Notes: a model not told the origin generated them from the letters alone. Counted from the first letter of the stretch, positions 1 through 8,408 are shown. The stretch is DNA of 20,688 bases from Saccharofermentans sp. (GCA_024692105.1 JAILMZ010000064.1:1-20688), one strand, 5' to 3'. Numbers and translations are program-made.

Positions 1-1942
1 ACAGTATCTTAAGAAGAATGTTGAAGATTTGGATGTCAGCGGCAAGAGAGTCATCGTAAGAGTTGACTTCAACGTACCGCTCGACAAGGAGACAGGAGCT
101 ATCACAGACGATAAGCGTATCACTGCAGCTCTCCCTACAATTAAGTATCTCGTAGACAATAACGCGAAGGTTATCCTCGTATCACACCTCGGTCGTCCGA
201 AGAACGGTCCTGAGGCTAAGTTCTCCATGAAGCCCGCAGCTGAGAGACTTGCTGAGCTCATCGGTAAGCCTGTTACACTCGCAGCTGACGTTATCGGCGA
301 AGATGCAAAGGCTAAGGCTGCTGCACTCAAGGATGGCGAGATCCTCATGCTCGAGAACGTAAGATTCCACAAGGAAGAGACAAAGAACGATCCTAAGTTC
401 GCTGCTGAGCTCGCTTCCATGGCTGATCTGTATGTAAACGACGCTTTCGGTACAGCTCACAGAGCACACGCTTCCACAGCTGGTCTTGCTAATTTCCTTC
501 CTTCCGCTTGCGGTTATCTCATCCAGAAGGAGATCGACGTTATCGGTGGTGCTCTTGATAATCCTCAGAGACCTTTCGTTGCTATCCTCGGTGGTGCTAA
601 GGTTTCCGATAAGATCGGTGTTATCACAAACCTCCTCGACAAGGCTGATACAATCATCATCGGCGGTGGTATGGCTTACACATTCATCGGCGCTATGGGT
701 GGTACAGTAGGTAACTCCCTGTTCGAGGCTGACAAGGTTGACCTCGCTAAGGAGCTCATGGCTAAGGCTGAGGAGAAGGGCGTTAAGCTCCTCCTTCCTG
801 AGGATACAGTTGTTGCTACAGAGTTCGCAGCTGACGCTGAGTCCAAGGTAGTTCCTTCCATGGAGATCCCCGATGGTTGGGAGGGTCTCGATATCGGTCC
901 TAAGACAATCGAGAAGTTCTCCGCTGCTATCGCAGAGGCTAAGACAGTTATCTGGAACGGTCCTGCAGGCGTATTCGAGTTCGATAAGTTCGCTGTTGGT
1001 ACAAAGGCTCTTGCTAAGGCTATCGCTGAGTCTGATGCAATCTCCATCATCGGTGGTGGTGACTCCGCTGCAGCTATCCAGAAGCTCGGCTTCGCTGATC
1101 AGGTTACACACATCTCCACAGGCGGCGGCGCTTCTCTCGAGTACATCGAGGGTAAGGTTCTTCCCGGTATCGATTGCCTGAACGACAAGAAGATCGACAG
1201 AACTTTCGCAGCTGGTAACTGGAAGATGAACTGCGGCATCCCTGCAGATGCAGTTAAGCTCATCACAGAGCTCAAGCCTCTCGTTAAAGATAGCACATCC
1301 AGGATCGCTCTCGGCGTTCCCGCTACAGCACTCGCTGCTGCAGTTGAGGCTGCTGCTTACTCCAACATCAAGATCGCTGCTCAGAACTGCCACTTCGAAG
1401 AGAAGGGTGCATTCACAGGCGAGATCTCACCTCTCTGGCTCGCTAAGATGGGCGTTAACTACTGCATCATAGGCCACTCCGAGAGACGTGAGTACAACGC
1501 AGAGACAGACGAGACAGTCAACAAGAAGGCTCTCGCTCTCCTCAAGTACGGCGTAAGACCTATCATCTGCTGCGGTGAGTCTCTTGCTCAGCGTGAAGCA
1601 GGCGAGACATTTGACTGGATCAAGGGTCAGATCGTTGGCGCTTTCAAGGATATCCCTATTGAGAAGCTCTGCCAGATTACAATCGCTTACGAGCCTATCT
1701 GGGCTATCGGCACAGGCAAGACAGCTACAGACGAGCAGGCTGAGGAAGTCTGCAAGTTCATCCGTGGAGTCATCGCTGACCTCTACGATGCTGATGCAGC
1801 TGCAGCTATGACAATCCAGTACGGCGGTTCCTGCAATGCAAAGAACGCAGCAGGTCTCTTCGCTCAGGCTGACATCAACGGCGGTCTCGTCGGTGGTGCT
1901 TCCCTCAAGGCTGAGGACTTCTCCGTAATCTGCAACGCATAA
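1..1942 (+). CDS. pgk-tpiA: Phosphoglycerate kinase-triosephosphate isomerase fusion (5' truncated)
   Basis: This is a bifunctional glycolytic enzyme. The PGK half interconverts 1,3-bisphosphoglycerate and 3-phosphoglycerate with ATP/ADP, and the TIM half interconverts dihydroxyacetone phosphate and glyceraldehyde 3-phosphate; both act in the cytosol. PGK signatures seen are [49 protein letters not shown] and GGGDSAAA. The TIM half, from about base 1192, has the catalytic Lys in NWKMN, His in IIGHSERR and Glu in [11 protein letters not shown], plus the phosphate-binding YGGS. The PGK C-terminus ([10 protein letters not shown]) runs into TIM with no stop and no linker. A TTG at 29 could be taken as the start, but the frame stays open to base 2 and reads [15 protein letters not shown], a normal PGK N-terminus, so the true start lies before the window. 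Codon choice is strongly biased (GCT, CTC, AAG, ATC), as expected for high expression. Confidence 0.96.
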   Translation, partial: QYLKKNVEDLDVSGKRVIVRVDFNVPLDKETGAITDDKRITAALPTIKYLVDNNAKVILVSHLGRPKNGPEAKFSMKPAAERLAELIGKPVTLAADVIGEDAKAKAAALKDGEILMLENVRFHKEETKNDPKFAAELASMADLYVNDAFGTAHRAHASTAGLANFLPSACGYLIQKEIDVIGGALDNPQRPFVAILGGAKVSDKIGVITNLLDKADTIIIGGGMAYTFIGAMGGTVGNSLFEADKVDLAKELMAKAEEKGVKLLLPEDTVVATEFAADAESKVVPSMEIPDGWEGLDIGPKTIEKFSAAIAEAKTVIWNGPAGVFEFDKFAVGTKALAKAIAESDAISIIGGGDSAAAIQKLGFADQVTHISTGGGASLEYIEGKVLPGIDCLNDKKIDRTFAAGNWKMNCGIPADAVKLITELKPLVKDSTSRIALGVPATALAAAVEAAAYSNIKIAAQNCHFEEKGAFTGEISPLWLAKMGVNYCIIGHSERREYNAETDETVNKKALALLKYGVRPIICCGESLAQREAGETFDWIKGQIVGAFKDIPIEKLCQITIAYEPIWAIGTGKTATDEQAEEVCKFIRGVIADLYDADAAAAMTIQYGGSCNAKNAAGLFAQADINGGLVGGASLKAEDFSVICNA

Positions 1943-1965
1943 TCGCGGATAACAGATCAATAATA

Positions 1966-1997
1966 AGAGCCGTCTCAAATGAGGCGGCTCTTTTTTG
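1966..1997 (+). terminator. Rho-independent terminator of pgk-tpiA
   Basis: An 11-bp stem (AGAGCCGTCTC with GAGGCGGCTCT, one T-G wobble) with an AAAT loop is followed by six T residues. It lies 24 bases after the stop codon. On the other strand the hairpin is followed by TTATTATT, so it may also stop the convergent nfnB transcript. Confidence 0.9.
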
Positions 1998-2014
1998 TTT
2001 GGATTAAGTCCGTA

Positions 2015-3409
2015 TCACTGTTTCGACAGATACTCGTCGATGCCTTTCGCAGCAGACTTGCCTGCACCCATTGCAAGGATAACGGTAGCCGCGCCTGTTA
2101 CTGCATCTCCGCCGGCGAAAACGCCCTCTCTCGTTGTCATCTCTTCTTCGTTTACGATGATGCCGCCGCGCTTGTTTACCTCGAGACCTGAAGTGGTCTT
2201 CTTGATAAGAGGATTAGGCGATGTGCCGAGGGACATGATGACCGCGTCGCAGTCGATGGTGAATTCAGAGCCTTCGACGGGGACAGGCGATCTTCTGCCG
2301 GATGCATCCGGTTCGCCAAGTTCCATGCGGATGCACTTGCATCCGGTTACCCAGCCGTTCTCATCTGCGAGGATCTCGACGGGGTTTGTGAGAAGGTCGA
2401 AGATGATGCCTTCTTCCTTGGCATGGTGCACTTCTTCCACACGGGCGGGGAGCTCAGCTTCCGAACGGCGGTAGACGACGTGCACTTCAGCGCCGAGACG
2501 TTTTGCCGTGCGTGCCGCATCCATTGCAACGTTGCCGCCGCCTACGATTACGGCCTTTTTCGCACGCATGATGGGTGTGCGCGAATCCTCAGAGAATGCT
2601 CCCATGAGGTTGGATCTCGTGAGGTATTCGTTTGCCGAGAACACTCCGAGGGACTGCTCGCCGGGTATGTTCATGAAGCGGGGAAGGCCTGCGCCGGATC
2701 CGATGAACACGGCAGAGAAACCCTCCTTTTCGAACAGATCGTCTATTGTCAGAGAGCGCCCGATGACTGCATCGGTAATGATCTTGACGCCCAGCGCTTT
2801 AACGTTCTCTATCTCTTTGGCAACGACCTTCTCCTTGGGAAGACGGAACTCGGGGATGCCGTAGACGAGGACGCCGCCTGCCTTGTGCAGCGCTTCGAAG
2901 ATAGTAACATCATAACCCATCTTAGCAAGGTCGCCTGCGCAGGTAAGTCCGGAAGGACCTGCTCCCACGACTGCGACCTTCTTGACTTTCTTCTCCATGC
3001 CTTCGGGAAGCTGCGGCCTTAAGCCCATATCTTTTGCCGTGTCTGCGACGAACCTTTCGAGACGTCCGATCGAGACGGCTTCTCCCTTGATGCCGCGGAC
3101 ACACTGTGCCTCGCACTGCGTCTCCTGCGGACATACGCGGCCGCATACGGCAGGCAGGGCAGATGACAGCGAGATCACGCCGTAAGCACCTGCGACGTCG
3201 CCTTCCTTGACCCTGGAGATGAAGGAAGGGATGTCTATGTTAACGGGACATCCCTGGATGCAGCGCGCGTTCTTACAGGTAAGGCAGCGCGAAGCCTCCG
3301 CCATTGCTTCTTCCATGTTGTAACCGAGGTTGACCTCGTCGAAATTAGTCGCGCGAACGGCAGGGTCCTGCTCGGACACGGGAACTTTCTTCATTACATC
3401 TACGTCCAT
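2015..3409 (-). CDS. nfnB: NfnB: large subunit of NADH-dependent ferredoxin:NADP+ oxidoreductase
   Basis: A 464-residue iron-sulfur flavoprotein of the glutamate-synthase small-subunit family. The N-terminal half carries two [4Fe-4S] ligand sets: C42, C45, C50, C54, then C89, C93, C99, C103. An FAD dinucleotide-binding fold follows at about 146-180 (VAVVGAGPSGLTCAGDL), then a second Rossmann motif for NADP(H) (VIVGGGNVAMDAARTA), and a C-terminal FAGGDAVTGAATVILAMGAG. Alone it could be annotated as GltD, but a glutamate synthase large subunit is absent and it follows nfnA by 12 bases, which is the NfnAB arrangement. In characterised Nfn complexes this subunit holds the bifurcating FAD and couples NADPH oxidation to reduction of ferredoxin and NAD+, or the reverse. 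The start is the ATG at 3409, preceded by AAGGGGG at a 7-base spacing. Confidence 0.9.
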   Translation of the reverse strand: MDVDVMKKVPVSEQDPAVRATNFDEVNLGYNMEEAMAEASRCLTCKNARCIQGCPVNIDIPSFISRVKEGDVAGAYGVISLSSALPAVCGRVCPQETQCEAQCVRGIKGEAVSIGRLERFVADTAKDMGLRPQLPEGMEKKVKKVAVVGAGPSGLTCAGDLAKMGYDVTIFEALHKAGGVLVYGIPEFRLPKEKVVAKEIENVKALGVKIITDAVIGRSLTIDDLFEKEGFSAVFIGSGAGLPRFMNIPGEQSLGVFSANEYLTRSNLMGAFSEDSRTPIMRAKKAVIVGGGNVAMDAARTAKRLGAEVHVVYRRSEAELPARVEEVHHAKEEGIIFDLLTNPVEILADENGWVTGCKCIRMELGEPDASGRRSPVPVEGSEFTIDCDAVIMSLGTSPNPLIKKTTSGLEVNKRGGIIVNEEEMTTREGVFAGGDAVTGAATVILAMGAGKSAAKGIDEYLSKQ

Positions 3410-3421
3410 GACATTACCCCC

Positions 3422-4300
3422 TTAAGAACAGACACCGCATCCGCCGCTGTGTGTGTCGCCTTCCTGAAGCCTGAGCATCTGCTTGCCCTCTTCAGTCTTG
3501 TAAAGGCGCGACCTCTGCATTGCCTGATCAAAATCAACCGCCCAGCCGTCGAACTCGGGTCCGTCGACACATGCGAACTTGACCTCACCGCCGACCAAAA
3601 GTCTGCAGGCACCGCACATTCCGGTACCGTCGACCATTATGGTGTTCATCGATATTACGGTCGGGATGCCGAGCTTTTGTGTGAGCTGGCAGGCGAATTT
3701 CATCATTATCATCGGTCCGATGACGACGCAGTGGTCGTAGCGGACACCCTCATCCCAGAGTTGCTGCAGCGCGACGCAGACATTGCCGTGGATGCCGTAT
3801 GAACCGTCGTCCGTCGCGAAGTAGAGGTTCTCCGTGACGGCTTTCATCTCTTCTTCAAGGATGAGGAGTTCCTTGGTCCTTGCGCCCTGGATGCAGTCGA
3901 CTGATACGCCATGGTCGTGCAGCCACTTGAGCTGGTTATAGACCGGAGCCGTACCGACGCCGCCCGCTATGAATAGGATCTTCTTGCTCTTCAGTTCTTC
4001 CACGGGAACATCGACAAGGTCGGAAGGGTTGCCCAAAGGACCAACCACATCGGCGAAACAGTCGCCCTCTTCCAGGCGCGACATCCTCTCGGTCTCGGCT
4101 CCGACCGTCTGGAACACGATTGTTATCTTTCCTGTATCTCTGTCGTAATCGCAGACGGTAAGAGGGATCCTCTCGCCGTCCGTATCCGTGCGTACTATCA
4201 GGAACTGCCCCGGCATTGCCTTGCCGGCAACGAGGGGGGCATAGATATCCATGAGCCAGACCTTGGGTCCGAGCTGCTTCTTGGCCAATACGTCAAACAT
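3422..4300 (-). CDS. nfnA: NfnA: small subunit of NADH-dependent ferredoxin:NADP+ oxidoreductase
   Basis: A 292-residue protein of the ferredoxin-NADP reductase/PyrK type. It has an FAD-binding beta barrel (about 1-95), an NAD-binding Rossmann domain with IAGGVGTAPVYNQL at about 111-124, and a C-terminal [2Fe-2S] site. In the cluster motif the first ligand position is Asp224 rather than Cys: D224-x4-C229-x2-C232-x11-C244. PyrK proteins have Cys at that first place, and an Asp there matches what is known of NfnA, so this supports NfnA over dihydroorotate dehydrogenase. No pyrD lies nearby. The protein ends in an extra GGCGVCS tail with two further cysteines (C288, C291). The start has AGGAGG at 4309-4314, and nfnA is the first gene of the operon with nfnB. 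Sulfide dehydrogenase-type activity is an alternative reading of the same fold. Confidence 0.9.
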   Translation of the reverse strand: MFDVLAKKQLGPKVWLMDIYAPLVAGKAMPGQFLIVRTDTDGERIPLTVCDYDRDTGKITIVFQTVGAETERMSRLEEGDCFADVVGPLGNPSDLVDVPVEELKSKKILFIAGGVGTAPVYNQLKWLHDHGVSVDCIQGARTKELLILEEEMKAVTENLYFATDDGSYGIHGNVCVALQQLWDEGVRYDHCVVIGPMIMMKFACQLTQKLGIPTVISMNTIMVDGTGMCGACRLLVGGEVKFACVDGPEFDGWAVDFDQAMQRSRLYKTEEGKQMLRLQEGDTHSGGCGVCS

Positions 4301-4314
4301 TAACCGTGCCTCCT

Positions 4315-4333
4315 GAAAATGAAAATCATTTTA
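4315..4333. promoter_or_regulatory. Fur-box-like operator at the nfnAB start
   Basis: The 19-base sequence GAAAATGAAAATCATTTTA matches the classical Fur box GATAATGATAATCATTATC at 15 of 19 positions by hand count. It begins at the predicted nfnAB transcription start and ends just before the ribosome binding site, where a bound repressor would block transcription. Iron regulation of an iron-sulfur flavoenzyme is sensible, but the site is in AT-rich DNA and is only a prediction. Confidence 0.45.
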
Positions 4334-4339
4334 AAAGTA

Positions 4340-4348
4340 ATTATATCA
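4340..4348 (-). promoter_or_regulatory. Extended -10 promoter for nfnAB
   Basis: On the minus strand the sequence TGATATAAT gives a perfect -10 hexamer (4345-4340) with the extended TGn element. No good -35 hexamer is seen 17 bases upstream, which is acceptable for an extended -10 promoter. The predicted start is near 4333, giving a leader of about 33 bases that includes the AGGAGG site. Confidence 0.6.
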
Positions 4349-4424
4349 TTACATCGCTCAATAACAGGGGCAAAAAAGATGTTACAATTACCATACATGG
4401 AATAATAAATATGGGAGGAATAAT

Positions 4425-5144
4425 ATGGAATTCATTTTTTACATCGCGGCTATTGCGGTAATGATCTGGAGCTTTGCGGTTCAGGGCAGGCTTAAGAGCC
4501 TGGTAAAAAAGTACAGTAAAGAAGAGGCTGCATCAGGCAAGAATGCCAACGACTGTGTACGAGAGATGCTTGCGGCAAACGATGTTTACGGTGTCACCAT
4601 TGACCATGTCGGAGGCGAGCTTACAGACAACTTCAATCCGAAAGAGAACAAGATATACCTGTCCGACTCGACATACGGAGGCACATCCATCACGGCCATC
4701 GCCATCGCTGCACATGAGTGCGGCCATGCATGCCAGGCTTCCGACGGAATGCCCGCTTATAAGATAAGACAGATGATAGCTCCTTTCGCAGGAATAGCAT
4801 CCAAGATAAGCGTTTGGATCGCGATCGCAGGTGTCTTTGTTATGTATCTTGCATCGAGAGCCACCAGCCTGTCGTACGATCTCGGATACTGGATCTGCAC
4901 TCTCGGTATCGCACTCTACGCTCTGGTATTCCTTTTCTATCTGGTAACACTTCCGATCGAACGCAATGCGAGCAAGCGCGGACTTGAAGCAATGAAGAAT
5001 TGCGGCTGGGTATCGGATTCACAACTCAAAGCAGCAAAGAAGGTCCTCTGGGCAGCTGGCGATACATACGCCGTTGCACTTGCCAGCTCGGCAGTTACTC
5101 TCCTCAGGCTCCTCTTGCTGAGAGGCGGAAGAAGGAGAAGGTAA
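4425..5144 (+). CDS. YugP-type membrane zinc metallopeptidase
   Basis: A 239-residue integral membrane protein of the neutral zinc metallopeptidase type 2 family (YugP-like). The zinc-binding and catalytic motif HECGH is at 97-101 in IAIAAHECGHACQ, and a likely third ligand is Glu179 in LPIERNAS. Family hallmarks GGELTDNFNPKENKIYLS (63-80) and YGGTSI (84-89) come before it. Membrane segments are expected at about 3-19, 118-140 and 153-175, with a fourth hydrophobic stretch at about 215-232. The C-terminus ends in RGGRRRR, a basic cytosolic tail. Substrates of this family are not well established; a role in membrane protein quality control is inference only. GGGAGG at 4413-4418 sets the start. 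The gene is four bases upstream of the hydrolase gene, so the two are probably co-transcribed. Confidence 0.88.
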   Translation: MEFIFYIAAIAVMIWSFAVQGRLKSLVKKYSKEEAASGKNANDCVREMLAANDVYGVTIDHVGGELTDNFNPKENKIYLSDSTYGGTSITAIAIAAHECGHACQASDGMPAYKIRQMIAPFAGIASKISVWIAIAGVFVMYLASRATSLSYDLGYWICTLGIALYALVFLFYLVTLPIERNASKRGLEAMKNCGWVSDSQLKAAKKVLWAAGDTYAVALASSAVTLLRLLLLRGGRRRR

Positions 5145-5148
5145 GGAT

Positions 5149-6105
5149 ATGTCTGATTCCGAGAAGATCATATTTGATGCCGCTTGCGGAGAAGGCCTGA
5201 AGGTCGCGGGATTCATCAATCCATCGAATGCATCAGAGATCAAGGGCGTTATCCAGATATGCCACGGCATGTCCGAGTATTACAGCCGTTATGCTCCGAT
5301 GATAGAGCATTTCAACAAGGCCGGATATCACGTTTGCGGAATCGATATGATGGGTCACGGAGAGACTTATGCCGCTAATGACACAGAGAAATATCCGAAG
5401 GGTTATCTTGGTCCCGGCAAGGACGCCTGGAAGGATACCCTGAAGGACATCATGTATATGCACGGAGAAGCAGTCAGCCGTTACGGCAGGGATATGAAGT
5501 ATATCCTTTACGGTCATTCGATGGGATCGTTCGTTACGCGCTGCATCTATTCCATGCCTGAGTATTCGGGCGAGTTTGACGGCTTCGTTTTCGCCTCCAC
5601 GATGGGTCCCAACCCCGCCGTGGGCCTTGCGCGATTCCTCGCAGGCGCGTCGTGTACTTTCGGCGGCGAGAAGAAGGTCAACAAGCTGCTGACGACGCTG
5701 TCTTTCGGAAGTTACTTGAAGAGGATACCCAATGTCAAGACTCCCAACGACTGGCTGTCGACAGATGAGAAAGAAGTTGCCGCATACCGCGCAGATCCGA
5801 TGCTCGGATTCTCATTTACCGGCGGAGGATACAGGGCACTGTTCAACATAATCGGATACATGCAGAGCAAGACCGCGTACGGCAATCTTCCGGGCAAGCC
5901 GTGTTTCTTCGTGTACGGCTCTGAAGACCCGGTCGGAAGCTACGGCACGGGCGTAGAGAAAGTCATCGCACGCATGAGATCCTGCGGCACCGAACCGCAG
6001 TCAAAGAACTACGGTCCATACCGTCACGAGCTCCAGCATGAGAGCATCAGGGAAGAATATTTTGCCGATCTGATAGCTTTTGCAGACAGCGTCAGCCGAG
6101 TGTGA
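5149..6105 (+). CDS. Alpha/beta hydrolase (serine aminopeptidase S33/lysophospholipase type)
   Basis: A 318-residue cytosolic hydrolase with the Hydrolase_4 (monoacylglycerol lipase/lysophospholipase) pattern. The oxyanion-hole region is CHGMSEYYSRYAP (38-50), followed by GIDMMGHGET (64-73). The nucleophile is Ser124 in GHSMG. The acid is probably Asp260 in GSEDPVG, and the base His293 in YRHELQHE. No signal peptide is visible. Likely substrates are lipid or carboxylic esters, but the sequence does not settle which. The gene starts four bases after the peptidase stop, with GAAGGAGAAGG overlapping the end of the upstream gene, so translation is probably coupled. Its last 14 bases overlap the convergent GH31 gene. 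Confidence 0.85.
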   Translation: MSDSEKIIFDAACGEGLKVAGFINPSNASEIKGVIQICHGMSEYYSRYAPMIEHFNKAGYHVCGIDMMGHGETYAANDTEKYPKGYLGPGKDAWKDTLKDIMYMHGEAVSRYGRDMKYILYGHSMGSFVTRCIYSMPEYSGEFDGFVFASTMGPNPAVGLARFLAGASCTFGGEKKVNKLLTTLSFGSYLKRIPNVKTPNDWLSTDEKEVAAYRADPMLGFSFTGGGYRALFNIIGYMQSKTAYGNLPGKPCFFVYGSEDPVGSYGTGVEKVIARMRSCGTEPQSKNYGPYRHELQHESIREEYFADLIAFADSVSRV

Positions 6106-8329
6106 CGATCAGCTCATTACTCGTAAAATCGATCATTGTGCCGTAAGCCGTCTTCTCGGGCACAGACTCGGAAGAGGATACGATATTGGACACGCCTGCA
6201 AAGACGATCCTCTTGTGCTTGCCGAAATTCTGCGCCTGCACGGTTATCTTCGAACCTTCACAGGTTACCTTGAGGATGCCCGAACTGCCCATCTTGTACT
6301 CAAACACTTCGCATCCTGCAGTCTGTCCGTCAGCAAGCGCGAAGCATGTGAACGTGAGTCCGTCGAGAAGCGTGTGAGTGTGAGTCGAATCGGGATTGCG
6401 TGTGGCAATGATGGAGTTAGGTCTTACAAAGACGGGTACCGTTCCAGTGTCTGTCTTGCGGTTGATATACCTGGGGCCCTGGATCCTTTCGTATGTGAAC
6501 ATATCGGTCCAGGTGCCGGCGGGAATATAAGCATGCACTTCGCCATCGCTGTTAAGTACGGGTGCCACGAGAAGTGATTCTCCCAGCATGTATTCATTCT
6601 CAAGGCCTCTTGCAAATACGTCCCTGGGAAACTCGGATTCGAGAAGTCTCATAACAGGCACGCCGAAAGTCGCACCTTCCGCGATGGCGGAATAAATGTA
6701 GGGAAGAAGGCTTGCACGGATGCCGGCGAGATTCTTCAAAGCATTGTAGGATTCTGCACCCATGGCTTCCGCCGTTACCTTCTCAGGCGGCATGACAAGC
6801 CTGTAGTGAGGTGCGAACATTGCAAGTCCGAGCCATCTGCAGAACAGGTTTGAATCGGGCGTGTAAGGAACGTCTATGTTTACTTCGGGGATTCCCGACA
6901 TTCCCATCGAGACAGCGCTTCTCAAAGCCTGAGTGAGGGAACAGAAATCAGCGGGCTTCGTACGGAGGATGTTTCCGTAAGGGATAGCCTGGTTGCCTGC
7001 CCTTAAGCTGTTTGCGATAACGGATATGCTGTTTCTTCCCCTTATCCTTATCTCGCATTCGAGAAGGGCGGTGTTGAGTATTCCGGGGAATGCTGTGACG
7101 AAAGCATCGTCATCGACATTCTCTTCAAGAGCTCTGAGGATGAATGCAGGGATATCTGCTTCGAGGAAATCCGCGCCTCTGCTCAGGAGCACGTCGCACT
7201 GGTTCGTGAACCAGTTGCGCGCTGCGAGGTTGCCGAGGTTGATGATGCCGACATTGCCGACATCTGTGGAGAGTACGAGAGCCTTGCCGTTCTTGTCCTG
7301 AACGAGGTAGCCGCAGTCAAGGACCTCGGTGTATTCGGGTGAACCGTCCGAGATCGCGGGAGTGACTGCCAGACCGAACTTGATGCCCGCATCGTGGAGA
7401 GCCCTTGCAAACAGTTCATCGTTCTGGAAACGTGCGAGGTCCCACATAAAGCTTGCGCGGTCATACGACGGATGCCATGAACCGCCGAGCCAGAGTTCCT
7501 TTACGGGGAGACCTGCCGTGGCGAGATCTCTCACGGAATCAAGGATCTCTTCCGCAGTTATGTTGTAGTTGTTGTCGATCTTCAGCGTGATGCCTTTCTG
7601 GGGAACATAGGGAACAACGCGGTTGCCTGCAAGAAGTTCGAAAGTGGAGAAGACGTCCATGACGTTATCGCCTACGATGATCTCATACTCGATCTCGTCT
7701 TCGGGAACCTTGAATGTCGTTGCCATTCCGTCAGCGCCGACGCTGATGTCGGAATTAAGAGTTGTATTAACAAATACTCCGTAAGACGCTGAGGAAACGA
7801 TGAAGGGAATGCCGCACTTTACGCGGGTGCCGTTACGGAGGACAGATGCTCCCGCAGGACCCAGTCCGAAAAGGTGCTCGTCGGGAGAGATCTCAAGGCT
7901 TGAACCTGAGACTGAACCTTTGCCCGCTCCGCAGAAAGCGCTTCCCGCAGGCTCGGATACAAGGGGGGAACCGCAGTAGTAATACCTGATCCTGAACTCG
8001 CCGGTCTTCGCGATGCGTGCCTCGAAAGGTCCGTTCTTGAATATGATGTCACTCTCTGTCTCTTCGACAGTGCATCCGGAAGTTGCCTTGAGCGGAACCT
8101 GTACTTTTGATTTTGCTCTGGGCACGGTCCTTCTTGAGGATACCTTAACGCCTATGGTCTTTGCAGCCGGTGCGAAGATCTCTATCGCGATCCTGCCCGG
8201 AACCTGCATGCGGACTCTTTCCTGTGATGCGATGTCCTCTTTATAGACACAGCAAAAACACCTGATAGAAAGAGTGTTATCTGAAAAAGAGACAGACTCG
8301 ATTCTGTCGGGATGTATTGTTGATTCCAT
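6092..8329 (-). CDS. Divergent GH31-family glycoside hydrolase (YicI-like)
   Basis: A 745-residue protein with the layout of GH31 alpha-xylosidases/alpha-glucosidases: an N-terminal beta domain with YGVFVNTT (183-190), a (beta/alpha)8 barrel and C-terminal beta domains. Family matches include LEADIPA, which puts the nucleophile at Asp392, SVSMGMSGI-type spacing at 471-480, APHYRL (506-511), LLPYIYSAIA (541-550) and EYMLGESLLVAPV (579-591). Several expected residues are missing. The conserved Asp of the barrel motif WxD appears as Gly (WLGGSWH, 280-286), and no Asp aligns with the usual acid/base position around 450-460. No signal peptide is seen, so it is probably cytosolic. GGGAGG just before the ATG supports the start. 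It may act on an unusual alpha-linked sugar or have weak hydrolase activity. Confidence 0.82.
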   Translation of the reverse strand: MESTIHPDRIESVSFSDNTLSIRCFCCVYKEDIASQERVRMQVPGRIAIEIFAPAAKTIGVKVSSRRTVPRAKSKVQVPLKATSGCTVEETESDIIFKNGPFEARIAKTGEFRIRYYYCGSPLVSEPAGSAFCGAGKGSVSGSSLEISPDEHLFGLGPAGASVLRNGTRVKCGIPFIVSSASYGVFVNTTLNSDISVGADGMATTFKVPEDEIEYEIIVGDNVMDVFSTFELLAGNRVVPYVPQKGITLKIDNNYNITAEEILDSVRDLATAGLPVKELWLGGSWHPSYDRASFMWDLARFQNDELFARALHDAGIKFGLAVTPAISDGSPEYTEVLDCGYLVQDKNGKALVLSTDVGNVGIINLGNLAARNWFTNQCDVLLSRGADFLEADIPAFILRALEENVDDDAFVTAFPGILNTALLECEIRIRGRNSISVIANSLRAGNQAIPYGNILRTKPADFCSLTQALRSAVSMGMSGIPEVNIDVPYTPDSNLFCRWLGLAMFAPHYRLVMPPEKVTAEAMGAESYNALKNLAGIRASLLPYIYSAIAEGATFGVPVMRLLESEFPRDVFARGLENEYMLGESLLVAPVLNSDGEVHAYIPAGTWTDMFTYERIQGPRYINRKTDTGTVPVFVRPNSIIATRNPDSTHTHTLLDGLTFTCFALADGQTAGCEVFEYKMGSSGILKVTCEGSKITVQAQNFGKHKRIVFAGVSNIVSSSESVPEKTAYGTMIDFTSNELIVTLG

Positions 8330-8367
8330 AGTCCCTCCCCGGATTATATATGATCAAAACATATTAC

Positions 8368-8373
8368 ATTATA
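8368..8373 (-). promoter_or_regulatory. Possible -10 element for the GH31 gene
   Basis: A TATAAT hexamer on the minus strand lies about 40 bases before the GH31 start, with a predicted transcript start near 8361. No clear -35 partner is visible, and the surrounding DNA is very AT-rich, so chance matches are likely. Confidence 0.3.
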
Positions 8374-8393
8374 AGATATATATTAGGGATTTT

Positions 8394-8402
8394 TGTTATA
8401 AT
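8394..8402 (+). promoter_or_regulatory. Extended -10 promoter for the CCA-adding enzyme gene
   Basis: TGTTATAAT is a perfect -10 hexamer (8397-8402) with the extended TGn element. The usual +1 position, seven bases beyond the hexamer, is base 8409, exactly the A of the proposed start codon. No convincing -35 hexamer is present. Confidence 0.5.
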
Positions 8403-8408
8403 TGTTGC

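Noticed and set aside
29..31. TTG as the start codon of the PGK-TIM gene
   Set aside because: The frame is open back to base 2 and encodes the conserved PGK N-terminus ([11 protein letters not shown]), so the true start is outside the window.
182..1393. A 403-residue open frame on the minus strand opposite pgk-tpiA
   Set aside because: It is a shadow caused by the strong codon bias of the glycolytic gene. Its translation is a low-complexity mix of Leu, Ser, Cys, Glu and Asp with no motif, and it has no ribosome binding site.
2423..3022. A 199-residue plus-strand frame opposite nfnB
   Set aside because: It overlaps a well-supported gene on the other strand, has no homologous motifs and no ribosome binding site.
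2015..3409. Annotation of nfnB as glutamate synthase small subunit (gltD)
   Set aside because: No large glutamate synthase gene is present, and the adjacent nfnA with its Asp-containing [2Fe-2S] motif identifies the pair as NfnAB.
8274..8408. A 45-residue N-terminal extension of the CCA-adding enzyme
   Set aside because: It lies partly in the GH31 coding region and its promoter, does not resemble the family N-terminus, and would place the strong extended -10 inside the coding region.
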